Shown: piece by piece, positions 1-5,029 of the stretch
Numbering within the stretch: the stretch's first letter is position 1
Layout of the letters: the number at the start of each line of letters is the position of its first letter
Source: Rhodothermales bacterium
Lineage (GTDB): Bacteria > Bacteroidota > Rhodothermia > Rhodothermales > UBA10348
Direction: 5' to 3'
NCBI GenBank assembly: GCA_013003255.1
Contig: JABDJZ010000416.1
Location: 1 to 5,029, forward strand
DNA length: 5,029 nucleotides
Made by a program: the position numbers and the translations under genes
The notes under the pieces: model-generated
What the model was told of the DNA's origin: nothing
Databases searched by the model: none
Seen by the model: only the letters and a program-made list of their open reading frames with translations

Positions 1-175
1 ACCGTACGCCATTGCGTCCCAGCTGAACGAGGCCATCGCCGCGGGGGATTGGCAACTGTACGTGGACAACCTCGAGAGGCTGTCAAAGCTCGGTTCAGAG
101 GACGTGCAGCGGGCGGCGCAGACCTACCTGGTCCGGGACCGGTCGACGGTTGGGCGCTTCGTGCCGACTGCGTAG
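1..175 (+). CDS. M16 family (insulinase-like) zinc peptidase, C-terminal fragment
   Basis: This is the 3' end of a rightward gene that starts before the window. The frame from base 2 gives 57 residues and ends at TAG 173-175. The visible tail has the look of the C-terminal domain of bacterial M16 (pitrilysin/insulinase-like) peptidases: a helix with a DWQLY segment, then a 'seeDVQRAAQTYL' helix, and a final strand reading TVGRFVPT. Family knowledge: M16 proteins have two homologous halves, of which only the N-terminal one carries the HxxEH zinc site, and they degrade peptides, often in the periplasm or as a two-subunit complex. The zinc site lies outside the window, so it cannot be said whether this is the catalytic or the inactive half. 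The gene converges on the thioredoxin-like gene, with a 62-base gap. The family call is fairly good; the specific role is unknown. Confidence 0.75.
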   Translation, partial: PYAIASQLNEAIAAGDWQLYVDNLERLSKLGSEDVQRAAQTYLVRDRSTVGRFVPTA

Positions 176-181
176 GCCCTG

Positions 182-203
182 GCGGGGCCTCCCCGAGGCC
201 CGC
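182..203. terminator. GC-rich hairpin between convergent genes, possible bidirectional terminator
   Basis: In the 62-base gap between the convergent stops, GCGGG (182-186) and CCTC (188-191) pair with GAGG (195-198) and CCCGC (199-203). This makes a 9-bp stem with one bulged G (187) and a 3-base CCC loop. A second, outer pairing is possible between about 175-182 and 221-227. Neither side is followed by a T-run, so a classical intrinsic terminator is not demonstrated. The location between two converging genes is the main support. Confidence 0.35.
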
Positions 204-237
204 GCCGCTACGGCTCGCTACCAGGCCCGTGCAGGCG

Positions 238-774
238 TCACTCGCCCAGCAGCGCCTCCAGTCTGGGACGCATGTCCTCGAAGGGAAACTCACCTACCAC
301 GCGGTGCGCCACGCGGCCTTCGCGGTCAACGACAAACGTAGAGGGCATGGCGTAGACGCCACCGAACGCGTCGCCGACGGTTCCGTCATCCAGTAGCATG
401 GGATAGGTGACCTCGAAGCGCTCTGCGAAGGGAGCGATGACCTCGAATCCTTCCTGATCCACCGAAACGCCGACCACCTCCAGACCGCGGTCACTCAACT
501 CCTCGTGAAGTGCTACCAGTCCGGGCGTTTCGCGGACGCACGGGCCGCACCAGGTGGCCCAGAAATTGATCACCAGCACCTTGCCCCGCTGATCCTCCAG
601 GCGGTACGTCCCGCCGGACAAGGTCGGTAATTCGAAGGCCGGGGCGGGCGGCAACTCCTCATTGATCACCGCGCCGGCAACCGGATCCACAGGCTGCTGC
701 TCGGGAGCAGGCCCATCCTGGGAAGGGGCACAGCCGGTAAGGACCAGAACCAGGGCCATCAGGCCGGCCTTCAT
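238..774 (-). other. Possible internal start giving a separate TlpA-like lipoprotein (178 aa)
   Basis: The ATG at 774-772 lies in the same frame as the ytxJ part. Translation from it gives a textbook type II signal: Met, Lys, a hydrophobic stretch of about 11 residues, lipobox LTGC with Cys15, then a Pro/Gln/Asp-rich linker before the thioredoxin domain (CxxC at Cys76/Cys79, cis-Pro at 144). The length of 178 residues is normal for a stand-alone TlpA-like lipoprotein. A GAGG sits only two bases before the ATG, too close for an ideal ribosome site. Inference: this module was, or still is, an independently started gene in tandem with ytxJ. Confidence 0.55.
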
Positions 775-1134
775 GGCCTCGCGCACGGCCGAGTCGGTAA
801 TCCTGCCGTGGGACGCATTCCAGACGGCCTCGCCATCCCGGACCAGAATGGCCTGCGGACTGGCGTGACGGATGCCGAACCGCTCGGCGATGGCACTCGA
901 CAGCGCCCTGGACTTCTGAACCACCACCTCAAAGACGGTGGGGTCATGCTCCTCGGTCAGCCTCAGGACTTCGTTTCGCGCGAAGAACGAAACGCCGCAT
1001 GCGGCGCTGTGCTTGAACAGCAGCACGCCGCCGGATTTCGATTCCATCAACGCCTCTTCCAGTTCCTGGGTGGAGGTCAGGGGCCGAATGGGGGACTCGG
1101 CGGCGGGGCGCTTTCTCTTGAATCTTCCGAACAT
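238..1134 (-). CDS. ytxJ: YtxJ-type bacilliredoxin domain fused in frame to a TlpA/ResA-like lipoprotein thioredoxin
   Basis: The frame is open for 298 codons from ATG 1134-1132 to TGA 240-238. Residues about 12-120 match YtxJ (DUF2847), a single-cysteine thioredoxin-fold protein of the bacillithiol system thought to remove bacillithiol from mixed disulfides in the cytoplasm. The active-site region reads KHSAACGVS, with Cys46, and the family's C-terminal SHxxIT signature is present near residue 110. Without a stop, the frame continues at Met121 into a lipoprotein-like signal (MKAGLMALVLVLTGC, lipobox Cys135). It then enters a TlpA/ResA/AhpC-TSA thioredoxin domain with WCGPC (Cys196, Cys199) and a cis-Pro loop MPST (Pro264). 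TlpA/ResA proteins reduce disulfides outside the cytoplasm, for example in cytochrome c maturation. The start at 1134 is preferred because the upstream 62 codons of open frame show no family similarity and run into pepF. The two halves belong to different compartments, so this may be two nested products, a membrane-anchored fusion or the result of a mutation. The domain calls are firm; the single-product reading is less so. Confidence 0.8.
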   Translation of the reverse strand: MFGRFKRKRPAAESPIRPLTSTQELEEALMESKSGGVLLFKHSAACGVSFFARNEVLRLTEEHDPTVFEVVVQKSRALSSAIAERFGIRHASPQAILVRDGEAVWNASHGRITDSAVREAMKAGLMALVLVLTGCAPSQDGPAPEQQPVDPVAGAVINEELPPAPAFELPTLSGGTYRLEDQRGKVLVINFWATWCGPCVRETPGLVALHEELSDRGLEVVGVSVDQEGFEVIAPFAERFEVTYPMLLDDGTVGDAFGGVYAMPSTFVVDREGRVAHRVVGEFPFEDMRPRLEALLGE

Positions 1135-1155
1135 GCGTCGTTTGCTTTCGGCGGC

Positions 1156-1185
1156 TTGAACCCCAATGGCCATTCGGGGTTGCAA
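1156..1185. promoter_or_regulatory. 30-base imperfect palindrome in the divergent gap, candidate operator
   Basis: The arm TTGAACCCCAATGG (1156-1169) is matched by CCATT, GGGGTT and CAA on the right (1170-1185), giving 14 complementary pairs. The only interruptions are unpaired C1175 and G1182. The centre is a perfect 10-base palindrome, AATGGCCATT (1165-1174). It sits near the middle of the 88-base gap between the divergent ytxJ-tlpA and pepF starts, where a dimeric regulator could control both genes. With no natural loop it looks more like a DNA-binding site than an RNA hairpin. I do not recognise a specific regulator, and I see no convincing promoter boxes on either strand. Confidence 0.4.
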
Positions 1186-1222
1186 CGCCCGGATTCCGCC
1201 ATCACGAAGCAACCGCCGCCAC

Positions 1223-3007
1223 ATGAACGCTGACGCCCTGACCGACGAGACCGGAGCAGAACACGTAACCTGGGACCTCACAGACCTGTATCCGGATGGC
1301 GAGGCGCTGAAAGCCGGCATGTCCGATGCTGCGCAGCGCGGGAAGGATTTCGCGGAGCGCTATCGCGGAAAGGTGGCCGATCTGGACGTAGCCGCTCTGG
1401 CCGAGTCCCTCTCGGAACTTGGATCCATCCAGGACACCGTAGGTCGGGCGTACACCTACGCGTATCTGGCCTGGTCCACGAATACGGCCGACGAGGCCAT
1501 GGGCGCGCAGCTGCAGACCGTTCGTGAGGGCTACACGGCTATCGCCCAGTCCATACTGTTCTTCGACCTTGAATGGGCTGAGGTTGGGGACGAAAAGGCC
1601 GCGGAGCTCCTGGCCGACAGTCGCCTGGACGACTACCGCCACTACCTGGAGGTCCTTCGTCTCACCAAACCTTACCAGCTCTCCGAGCCGGAGGAGAAGA
1701 TCCTCGTGGACAAGTCCGTTACCGGGCGGAGCGCTTGGAACCGGTTCTTCGATGAGACCACAGGATCGATTCGGTTCGACCTGGATGGAAAGAAGGTCAC
1801 GCAGCAGGAGGTAATGGCCCAACTGTACGTGACGGACCGCGAGCGCAGGGAAGAGGCGGCCCTGGCCTTCACCGACGGGCTGAAGTCCAACATTCGCCCG
1901 CTTTCGTTCATCTTCAACACCATCCTGGCTGACAAGGCTTCTGACGACCGCCTGCGTGGCTACCCCAACTGGCTGACCAGCCGCAACCTCTCCAATGAGG
2001 TTCAGGACGAAGTGGTGGAGAGCCTGGTGTCATCGGTCACATCGCGGTTCGATATCGTGGGCCGCTTCTACCGCCTGAAGGCCCGTCTGCTCGGACTGGA
2101 CCAGATGATGGACTATGACCGGTATGCGCCGGTGGGCGAGGCGGACACGCGCTATCGATGGGAGGAGGCGGAGTCCATTGTCCGGGATGCCTACAGCGAA
2201 TTCGACCCCCGAATGGGCGCTATCGCAGGCGAGTTCTTTGACAAGCGCTGGATTGATGCCAGGCTCGCCCCCAACAAGCGCAGCGGGGCCTTCAGCCACG
2301 GCGCGGTGCCGAGCGCCCATTCGTACGTGCTGGTCAACTTCACCGGGAAGATCCGCGATGTCCAGACGCTGGCACACGAGTTGGGGCACGGGGGGCACCA
2401 GTACCTCTCGCGTCAGCAGGGCGTCTTCCACGCCGATACCCCGCTGACCACAGCTGAAACAGCGTCCGTCTTCGGCGAGATGCTGGTCTTCCAGCGCCTG
2501 ATGGCGGCGGAGTCTGATCCGGCCAACCGTCTGGCCATGCTGGTTTCCAAGATCGATGACTCGATCGCCACTGTTTTCCGCCAGGTGACCATGAACCGGT
2601 TTGAGGACCGGATTCACACCGACCGTCGGACGAAGGGAGAGCTGTCCGTGGACGCACTTTCGGAGGCCTGGATTGAAACCCAGACCTCGATGTTCGATGG
2701 TGCGGTCACGCTGGGCGAGCACTACCGCTACTGGTGGTCCTACATCCCGCACTTCCTGCACACGCCCGGCTATGTCTACGCGTATGCCTTTGGCGAACTG
2801 CTGGTGCTGGCCCTCTACGCCAAGTACACCGAGGAGCCGGATGGCTTCCCCGAACGCTACATGGACTTGCTGGCCGCGGGTGGCTCCGACTGGCCACACG
2901 TCCTGGTCTCGAAGATGGGAATTGACCTCACGGACCTGTCGTTCTGGAATCGCGGGCTCGATGCCATCGATGCGCTCGTAACCGAAGCGGAAGCGCTGGC
3001 GGGCTAG
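1223..3007 (+). CDS. pepF: Oligoendopeptidase F, M3B family zinc metallopeptidase
   Basis: A 594-residue protein, the usual length for PepF-type M3 peptidases (about 565-605). These cytoplasmic enzymes cleave short peptides as part of peptide turnover. The zinc motif HELGH is at residues 385-389 (in TLAHELGHGGHQ). The third ligand is Glu412 in TAETASVFGEM, and the substrate/transition-state region YIPHFLHTPGYVYAYAFG spans about 507-524, with His and Tyr residues placed as in the family. The N-terminus begins with the typical 'WDLTDLYPDGEALKAGM' region, followed by the helical M3 N-terminal domain. There is no signal peptide. The start at 1223 is preferred over the in-frame ATG at 1166, because the extra 19 residues do not resemble the family and would run through the palindrome of the intergenic gap. 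No clear Shine-Dalgarno sequence precedes either start. The gene is divergent from ytxJ-tlpA and converges on the DUF819 gene with a 4-base overlap of stops. No catalytic residue appears to be missing. Confidence 0.95.
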   Translation: MNADALTDETGAEHVTWDLTDLYPDGEALKAGMSDAAQRGKDFAERYRGKVADLDVAALAESLSELGSIQDTVGRAYTYAYLAWSTNTADEAMGAQLQTVREGYTAIAQSILFFDLEWAEVGDEKAAELLADSRLDDYRHYLEVLRLTKPYQLSEPEEKILVDKSVTGRSAWNRFFDETTGSIRFDLDGKKVTQQEVMAQLYVTDRERREEAALAFTDGLKSNIRPLSFIFNTILADKASDDRLRGYPNWLTSRNLSNEVQDEVVESLVSSVTSRFDIVGRFYRLKARLLGLDQMMDYDRYAPVGEADTRYRWEEAESIVRDAYSEFDPRMGAIAGEFFDKRWIDARLAPNKRSGAFSHGAVPSAHSYVLVNFTGKIRDVQTLAHELGHGGHQYLSRQQGVFHADTPLTTAETASVFGEMLVFQRLMAAESDPANRLAMLVSKIDDSIATVFRQVTMNRFEDRIHTDRRTKGELSVDALSEAWIETQTSMFDGAVTLGEHYRYWWSYIPHFLHTPGYVYAYAFGELLVLALYAKYTEEPDGFPERYMDLLAAGGSDWPHVLVSKMGIDLTDLSFWNRGLDAIDALVTEAEALAG

Positions 3008-3028
3008 AACATGCCCGCCACCCAGCGC
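2993..3028. terminator. Hairpin enclosing both convergent stop codons, candidate bidirectional terminator
   Basis: GCGCTG (2993-2998) and GCGGGC (2999-3004) pair with GCCCGC (3013-3018) and CAGCGC (3023-3028). The result is a 12-bp stem with a 4-base bulge (3019-3022) and an 8-base loop (3005-3012). The pepF stop TAG (3005-3007) opens the loop, and the DUF819 stop overlaps the stem-loop border (3006-3004). There is no T-run on either side, so it may act as a transcript-end stabiliser or a weak or Rho-assisted terminator. The pairing is seen directly; the function is inferred. Confidence 0.45.
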
Positions 3029-4176
3029 AGCAGTTCGCCACACAGAGGCGCCGCGTAGATCCCCAGGATGTACCCGGCCGTGGCCATAAGCAGCCCGACC
3101 GGCGCCATGGCCGGCAGGTAGACGGAGGCCACGATGGGTGCGCTGGCGGCGCCTCCGATGTTGGCCATTGATCCGGTGGCCACGAAGAACAGGGGAGCTC
3201 GGATGAGGCGCGCCATGAGGATCAGCAGCCCAACGTGGAACGAGATCCAGATGAAGCCCGCCAGCAGGTAGAGCGGGGCATCCAGCACGGCAGCCAGATC
3301 AGCCCGCGCGCCGATTGACGTGAGCAGCAGGTACAGGAACAGGAAGCCTACCTGAGAGGCGCCGGGCTTTTCGACTTCCCTGATCTTGGTGAAAGAGAGC
3401 GCCAGACCGAGGGTCACGACGATCAGAATTGCCCAGGTACCCGCGCCGATGTAGGTGCTTTCCGGCATGACATTGTTCGCCACCCAGATGCTGATGGCCA
3501 CGGCGACGAACGTGAGTCCGACCATACCCGCCAGGTCTGCCGTCAGTGCGGGACGTCGCTCCGTATCGATTTCCTGGAGCCGCTTGTTGACGTCGTCAAT
3601 CAGGCTCATGTCGGCGTCGACCCACTTGTCGAAGCGCCCCTGCATCGTACTCAGGAAGATGAGGATCCCCATCCACCCGTATCCAACCACGGTGTCTACC
3701 ACGATCACCGGACCCAGAAGCGAGTCCGGGGCCCCGATGTAGTTCTGCATGAACACCATGTTGGCGGTGCCACCGATCCAACTACCGGACAGTGTGGCGA
3801 AGCCCTGCCAGGTGTCCGCCGGGAGCACGCCGCCCAGGATTGCCAGTGCGATCGGTCCACCCAGCACGATGCCGACGGTGCCTGTGACCATCATCAGAAG
3901 CGCCTTGGGGCCAAGGCGGAGAATGGCCTTCACGTCCACCGTGACCATCAACAGGAACAGCGCGGCCGGAAGCAGGAACTTGGACATCCAGCTGTAGAGC
4001 GCGTTGGCATCCGGCGTGATACCGAACGTGGTCAGGAACATGGGCACGAAGTAGGCCCAGATTACCGGCGGAAGGAAGTTGAAGACCTTACCGAGGGCGG
4101 GGATCTTGCTGAGCCAGAACACCAGTCCGAGGACTCCGGCGAGAAGGGCAAACAGCGTGGTGGGTTCGGTAATCAT
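3004..4176 (-). CDS. DUF819 family integral membrane protein (putative transporter)
   Basis: A 390-residue, very hydrophobic protein with roughly ten membrane segments (for example around residues 8-24, 35-53, 66-82, 93-117, 152-176, 215-233, 245-262, 275-290, 300-322 and 350-375). It matches the DUF819 (YjcL-like) family, whose substrate is not established. Family hallmarks are two glycine-rich motifs: SGSWIGGTANM at 130-140 and GSMANIGGAASAPIV at 335-349. They resemble each other and probably reflect the two-half repeat architecture common in secondary transporters. A charged loop at about 180-212 (ADMSLIDDVNKRLQEIDTERRP) divides the halves. The ATG at 4176 overlaps the TGA of the upstream sensor kinase as ATGA, so translation is probably coupled, and expression should follow the promoter of the kinase beyond the window. 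The C-terminus overlaps the pepF stop codon. The family call is strong; the transported substrate is unknown. Confidence 0.9.
   Translation of the reverse strand: MITEPTTLFALLAGVLGLVFWLSKIPALGKVFNFLPPVIWAYFVPMFLTTFGITPDANALYSWMSKFLLPAALFLLMVTVDVKAILRLGPKALLMMVTGTVGIVLGGPIALAILGGVLPADTWQGFATLSGSWIGGTANMVFMQNYIGAPDSLLGPVIVVDTVVGYGWMGILIFLSTMQGRFDKWVDADMSLIDDVNKRLQEIDTERRPALTADLAGMVGLTFVAVAISIWVANNVMPESTYIGAGTWAILIVVTLGLALSFTKIREVEKPGASQVGFLFLYLLLTSIGARADLAAVLDAPLYLLAGFIWISFHVGLLILMARLIRAPLFFVATGSMANIGGAASAPIVASVYLPAMAPVGLLMATAGYILGIYAAPLCGELLRWVAGMF
4173..4176 (-). other. ATGA start/stop overlap coupling kinase and DUF819 genes
   Basis: On the minus strand, bases 4176-4173 read ATGA. ATG (4176-4174) starts the DUF819 protein and TGA (4175-4173) ends the kinase. 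Such 4-base overlaps normally mark genes of one operon translated by reinitiation. There is no separate ribosome site inside the end of the kinase that stands out. Confidence 0.8.
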
Positions 4177-5029
4177 GAGCGCGCTGTGGGATGGTAGTCT
4201 GGCGGGGAGTCGTAGTCGGGAGGTTCGGCATGGGGGAGGGTCACCGTAAAGGTGGACCCGTTGCCCTTGATGCTCTCGACGTCGATGCGGCCGCCGATGA
4301 GGCGGCAGAGACGCTTGGTAATGGCGAGGCCCAGGCCTGAACCCTCGTGCGAGCGATCGAAGCCGCTGGATTCCTGGGTGAACTCCTCGAACAACTGGGG
4401 GATGAAGGCCTCGTCGATGCCGACACCCGTATCGATCACGTGCAGCCGGACAATCTGCTCATCGGCCTCAATCAGGATCCGCACCGAACCGGACTCCGTA
4501 AACTTGATGGCGTTGCCGATCAGGTTGTTCAGGATTCGCCGCAGAATGGTGGGATCAGCGAAGACCGTATCGTCTTCGTCCGCATCCTGGACTTCGACTG
4601 TGAGGTTCTTCCGGGTAGCCAGCGCCTGCAGCATGCCCACCGCCTCCCGGGCCACAGCGGAGGCTTCGACCGGCCGGGACTGGGCCTCGATGGCGTCTGC
4701 ATCGAGACGCGTCAGGTCTAGCACAGAGTTGATGGTCTCCAGAAGCCGATTGCCACCCGATATAATGCTTCCGGTGAACTCGGTAAACTCATGGTCTCCA
4801 AGGCCTTCCTGGATCAGCTGGGCATAGCCGATGATGCTGGCCAGCGGCATCCGCAACTCATGGCTCATGTTCGCCAGGAACGCCGTCTTGAGGTTTGCCA
4901 CACGCAGGGCCTCTTCCTTGGAGCGTCGAAGATTGTCTTCCAAGGCCATCTGGGCGGTCACGTCCCTGAACATCACCAGCGTGGCCTCGCGGCCTTCCCA
5001 GGCGATGGGTTTTTCGTGGACCTCCAGTT
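4173..5029 (-). CDS. PAS domain-containing sensor histidine kinase (HisKA-HATPase_c), N-terminus outside window
   Basis: The frame is open from the right edge (first full codon at 5027) to TGA 4175-4173, showing 284 residues of a longer protein. In order: the last strands of a PAS domain (LEVHEKPIAWEGREATLVMF, then RDVTAQ), a short coiled linker, and a HisKA dimerisation domain whose H-box reads FLANMSHELRMPLASIIGY with the phospho-acceptor His at bases 4862-4860. The HATPase_c domain follows, with N-box NNLIGNAIKFT, G1 box DTGVGI, F region FIPQLFEEF and G2 box GSGLGLAITKRL. These are the standard motifs for ATP binding and autophosphorylation. The protein ends about 20 residues after the ATPase fold in a Pro/Asp/Tyr-rich tail with PPDY twice; no receiver domain follows. 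The H-box has Met where Thr is usual four residues after the His. A GTG at 4976 and an ATG at 4973 lie inside the PAS domain and are not taken as the start. No response regulator is visible; the downstream partner is the DUF819 protein. Confidence 0.92.
   Translation of the reverse strand, partial: LEVHEKPIAWEGREATLVMFRDVTAQMALEDNLRRSKEEALRVANLKTAFLANMSHELRMPLASIIGYAQLIQEGLGDHEFTEFTGSIISGGNRLLETINSVLDLTRLDADAIEAQSRPVEASAVAREAVGMLQALATRKNLTVEVQDADEDDTVFADPTILRRILNNLIGNAIKFTESGSVRILIEADEQIVRLHVIDTGVGIDEAFIPQLFEEFTQESSGFDRSHEGSGLGLAITKRLCRLIGGRIDVESIKGNGSTFTVTLPHAEPPDYDSPPDYHPTARS

Noticed and set aside
49..396. A 115-codon plus-strand frame over the end of the M16 gene and the convergent gap
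   Set aside because: It is out of frame with the M16 tail, crosses the stops of two real genes and has no recognisable similarity.
1166..1222. Upstream in-frame start for pepF at 1166
   Set aside because: The added 19 residues are Arg/Pro-rich and unlike PepF N-termini, and the ATG lies inside the intergenic palindrome.
1135..1320. N-terminal extension of the YtxJ-TlpA frame up to 1320
   Set aside because: The extra 62 residues show no family similarity and would overlap the start of the divergent pepF gene. The Met at 1134 fits the usual YtxJ N-terminus.
2030..3043. A 337-codon open frame on the minus strand opposite pepF
   Set aside because: It lies fully antisense to a clear M3 peptidase, has low-complexity His/Arg/Val-rich composition and no recognisable domain. 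It is a shadow frame typical of GC-rich DNA.
4190..4225. Tandem PPDY in the kinase C-terminal tail as a possible binding motif
   Set aside because: PPxY recognition by WW domains is a eukaryotic feature. Two copies in a short acidic/proline tail are not enough to claim a function here.
4252..4827. A 191-codon plus-strand open frame opposite the kinase
   Set aside because: Ser/Arg-rich translation without domains, antisense to a well-conserved HisKA-HATPase region.

Overview
The window is gene-dense, GC-rich bacterial DNA with three complete genes and two partial ones. There is no tRNA, rRNA, CRISPR array or insertion sequence, and no gene-free stretch above 100 bases. The gene mix is an M16-type zinc protease, a YtxJ-type bacilliredoxin (bacillithiol system), a TlpA-like lipoprotein thioredoxin, an M3 oligoendopeptidase F and a DUF819 membrane protein, and no start has a convincing Shine-Dalgarno sequence. 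This fits a high-GC member of the Bacteroidota/Rhodothermota group or a bacillithiol-using relative such as Gemmatimonadota. That placement is inference, because no marker gene is present.

Layout. The last 57 codons of an M16 peptidase-like protein run rightward to 175. It converges on a leftward gene (1134 to 238) that encodes a cytosolic-type YtxJ domain joined in frame to a lipoprotein-type TlpA/ResA thioredoxin. An 88-base divergent gap containing a 30-base imperfect palindrome separates that gene from pepF (1223 to 3007, rightward), a full-length M3B zinc oligopeptidase with all expected catalytic motifs. pepF converges tail to tail on a DUF819 permease-like gene (4176 to 3004, leftward). 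The two stop codons share a CTAG, and a GC-rich hairpin surrounds them. The DUF819 gene is overlapped by ATGA at its start by the end of a PAS-HisKA-HATPase sensor kinase (leftward, entering from beyond 5029), so the kinase and the membrane protein form a translationally coupled pair.

How they work together. The YtxJ-TlpA gene points to thiol redox control, with one half typical of the cytoplasm and the other of the envelope. The M16 protein and PepF both belong to peptide-degrading families but are not co-transcribed. The kinase-DUF819 pair looks like a small sensing/transport operon with no response regulator in view. The items most worth a second look are the in-frame YtxJ-TlpA fusion with an internal lipoprotein signal, the kinase whose phosphatase-motif Thr is replaced by Met, the kinase-DUF819 coupling, and the palindrome in the divergent gap.
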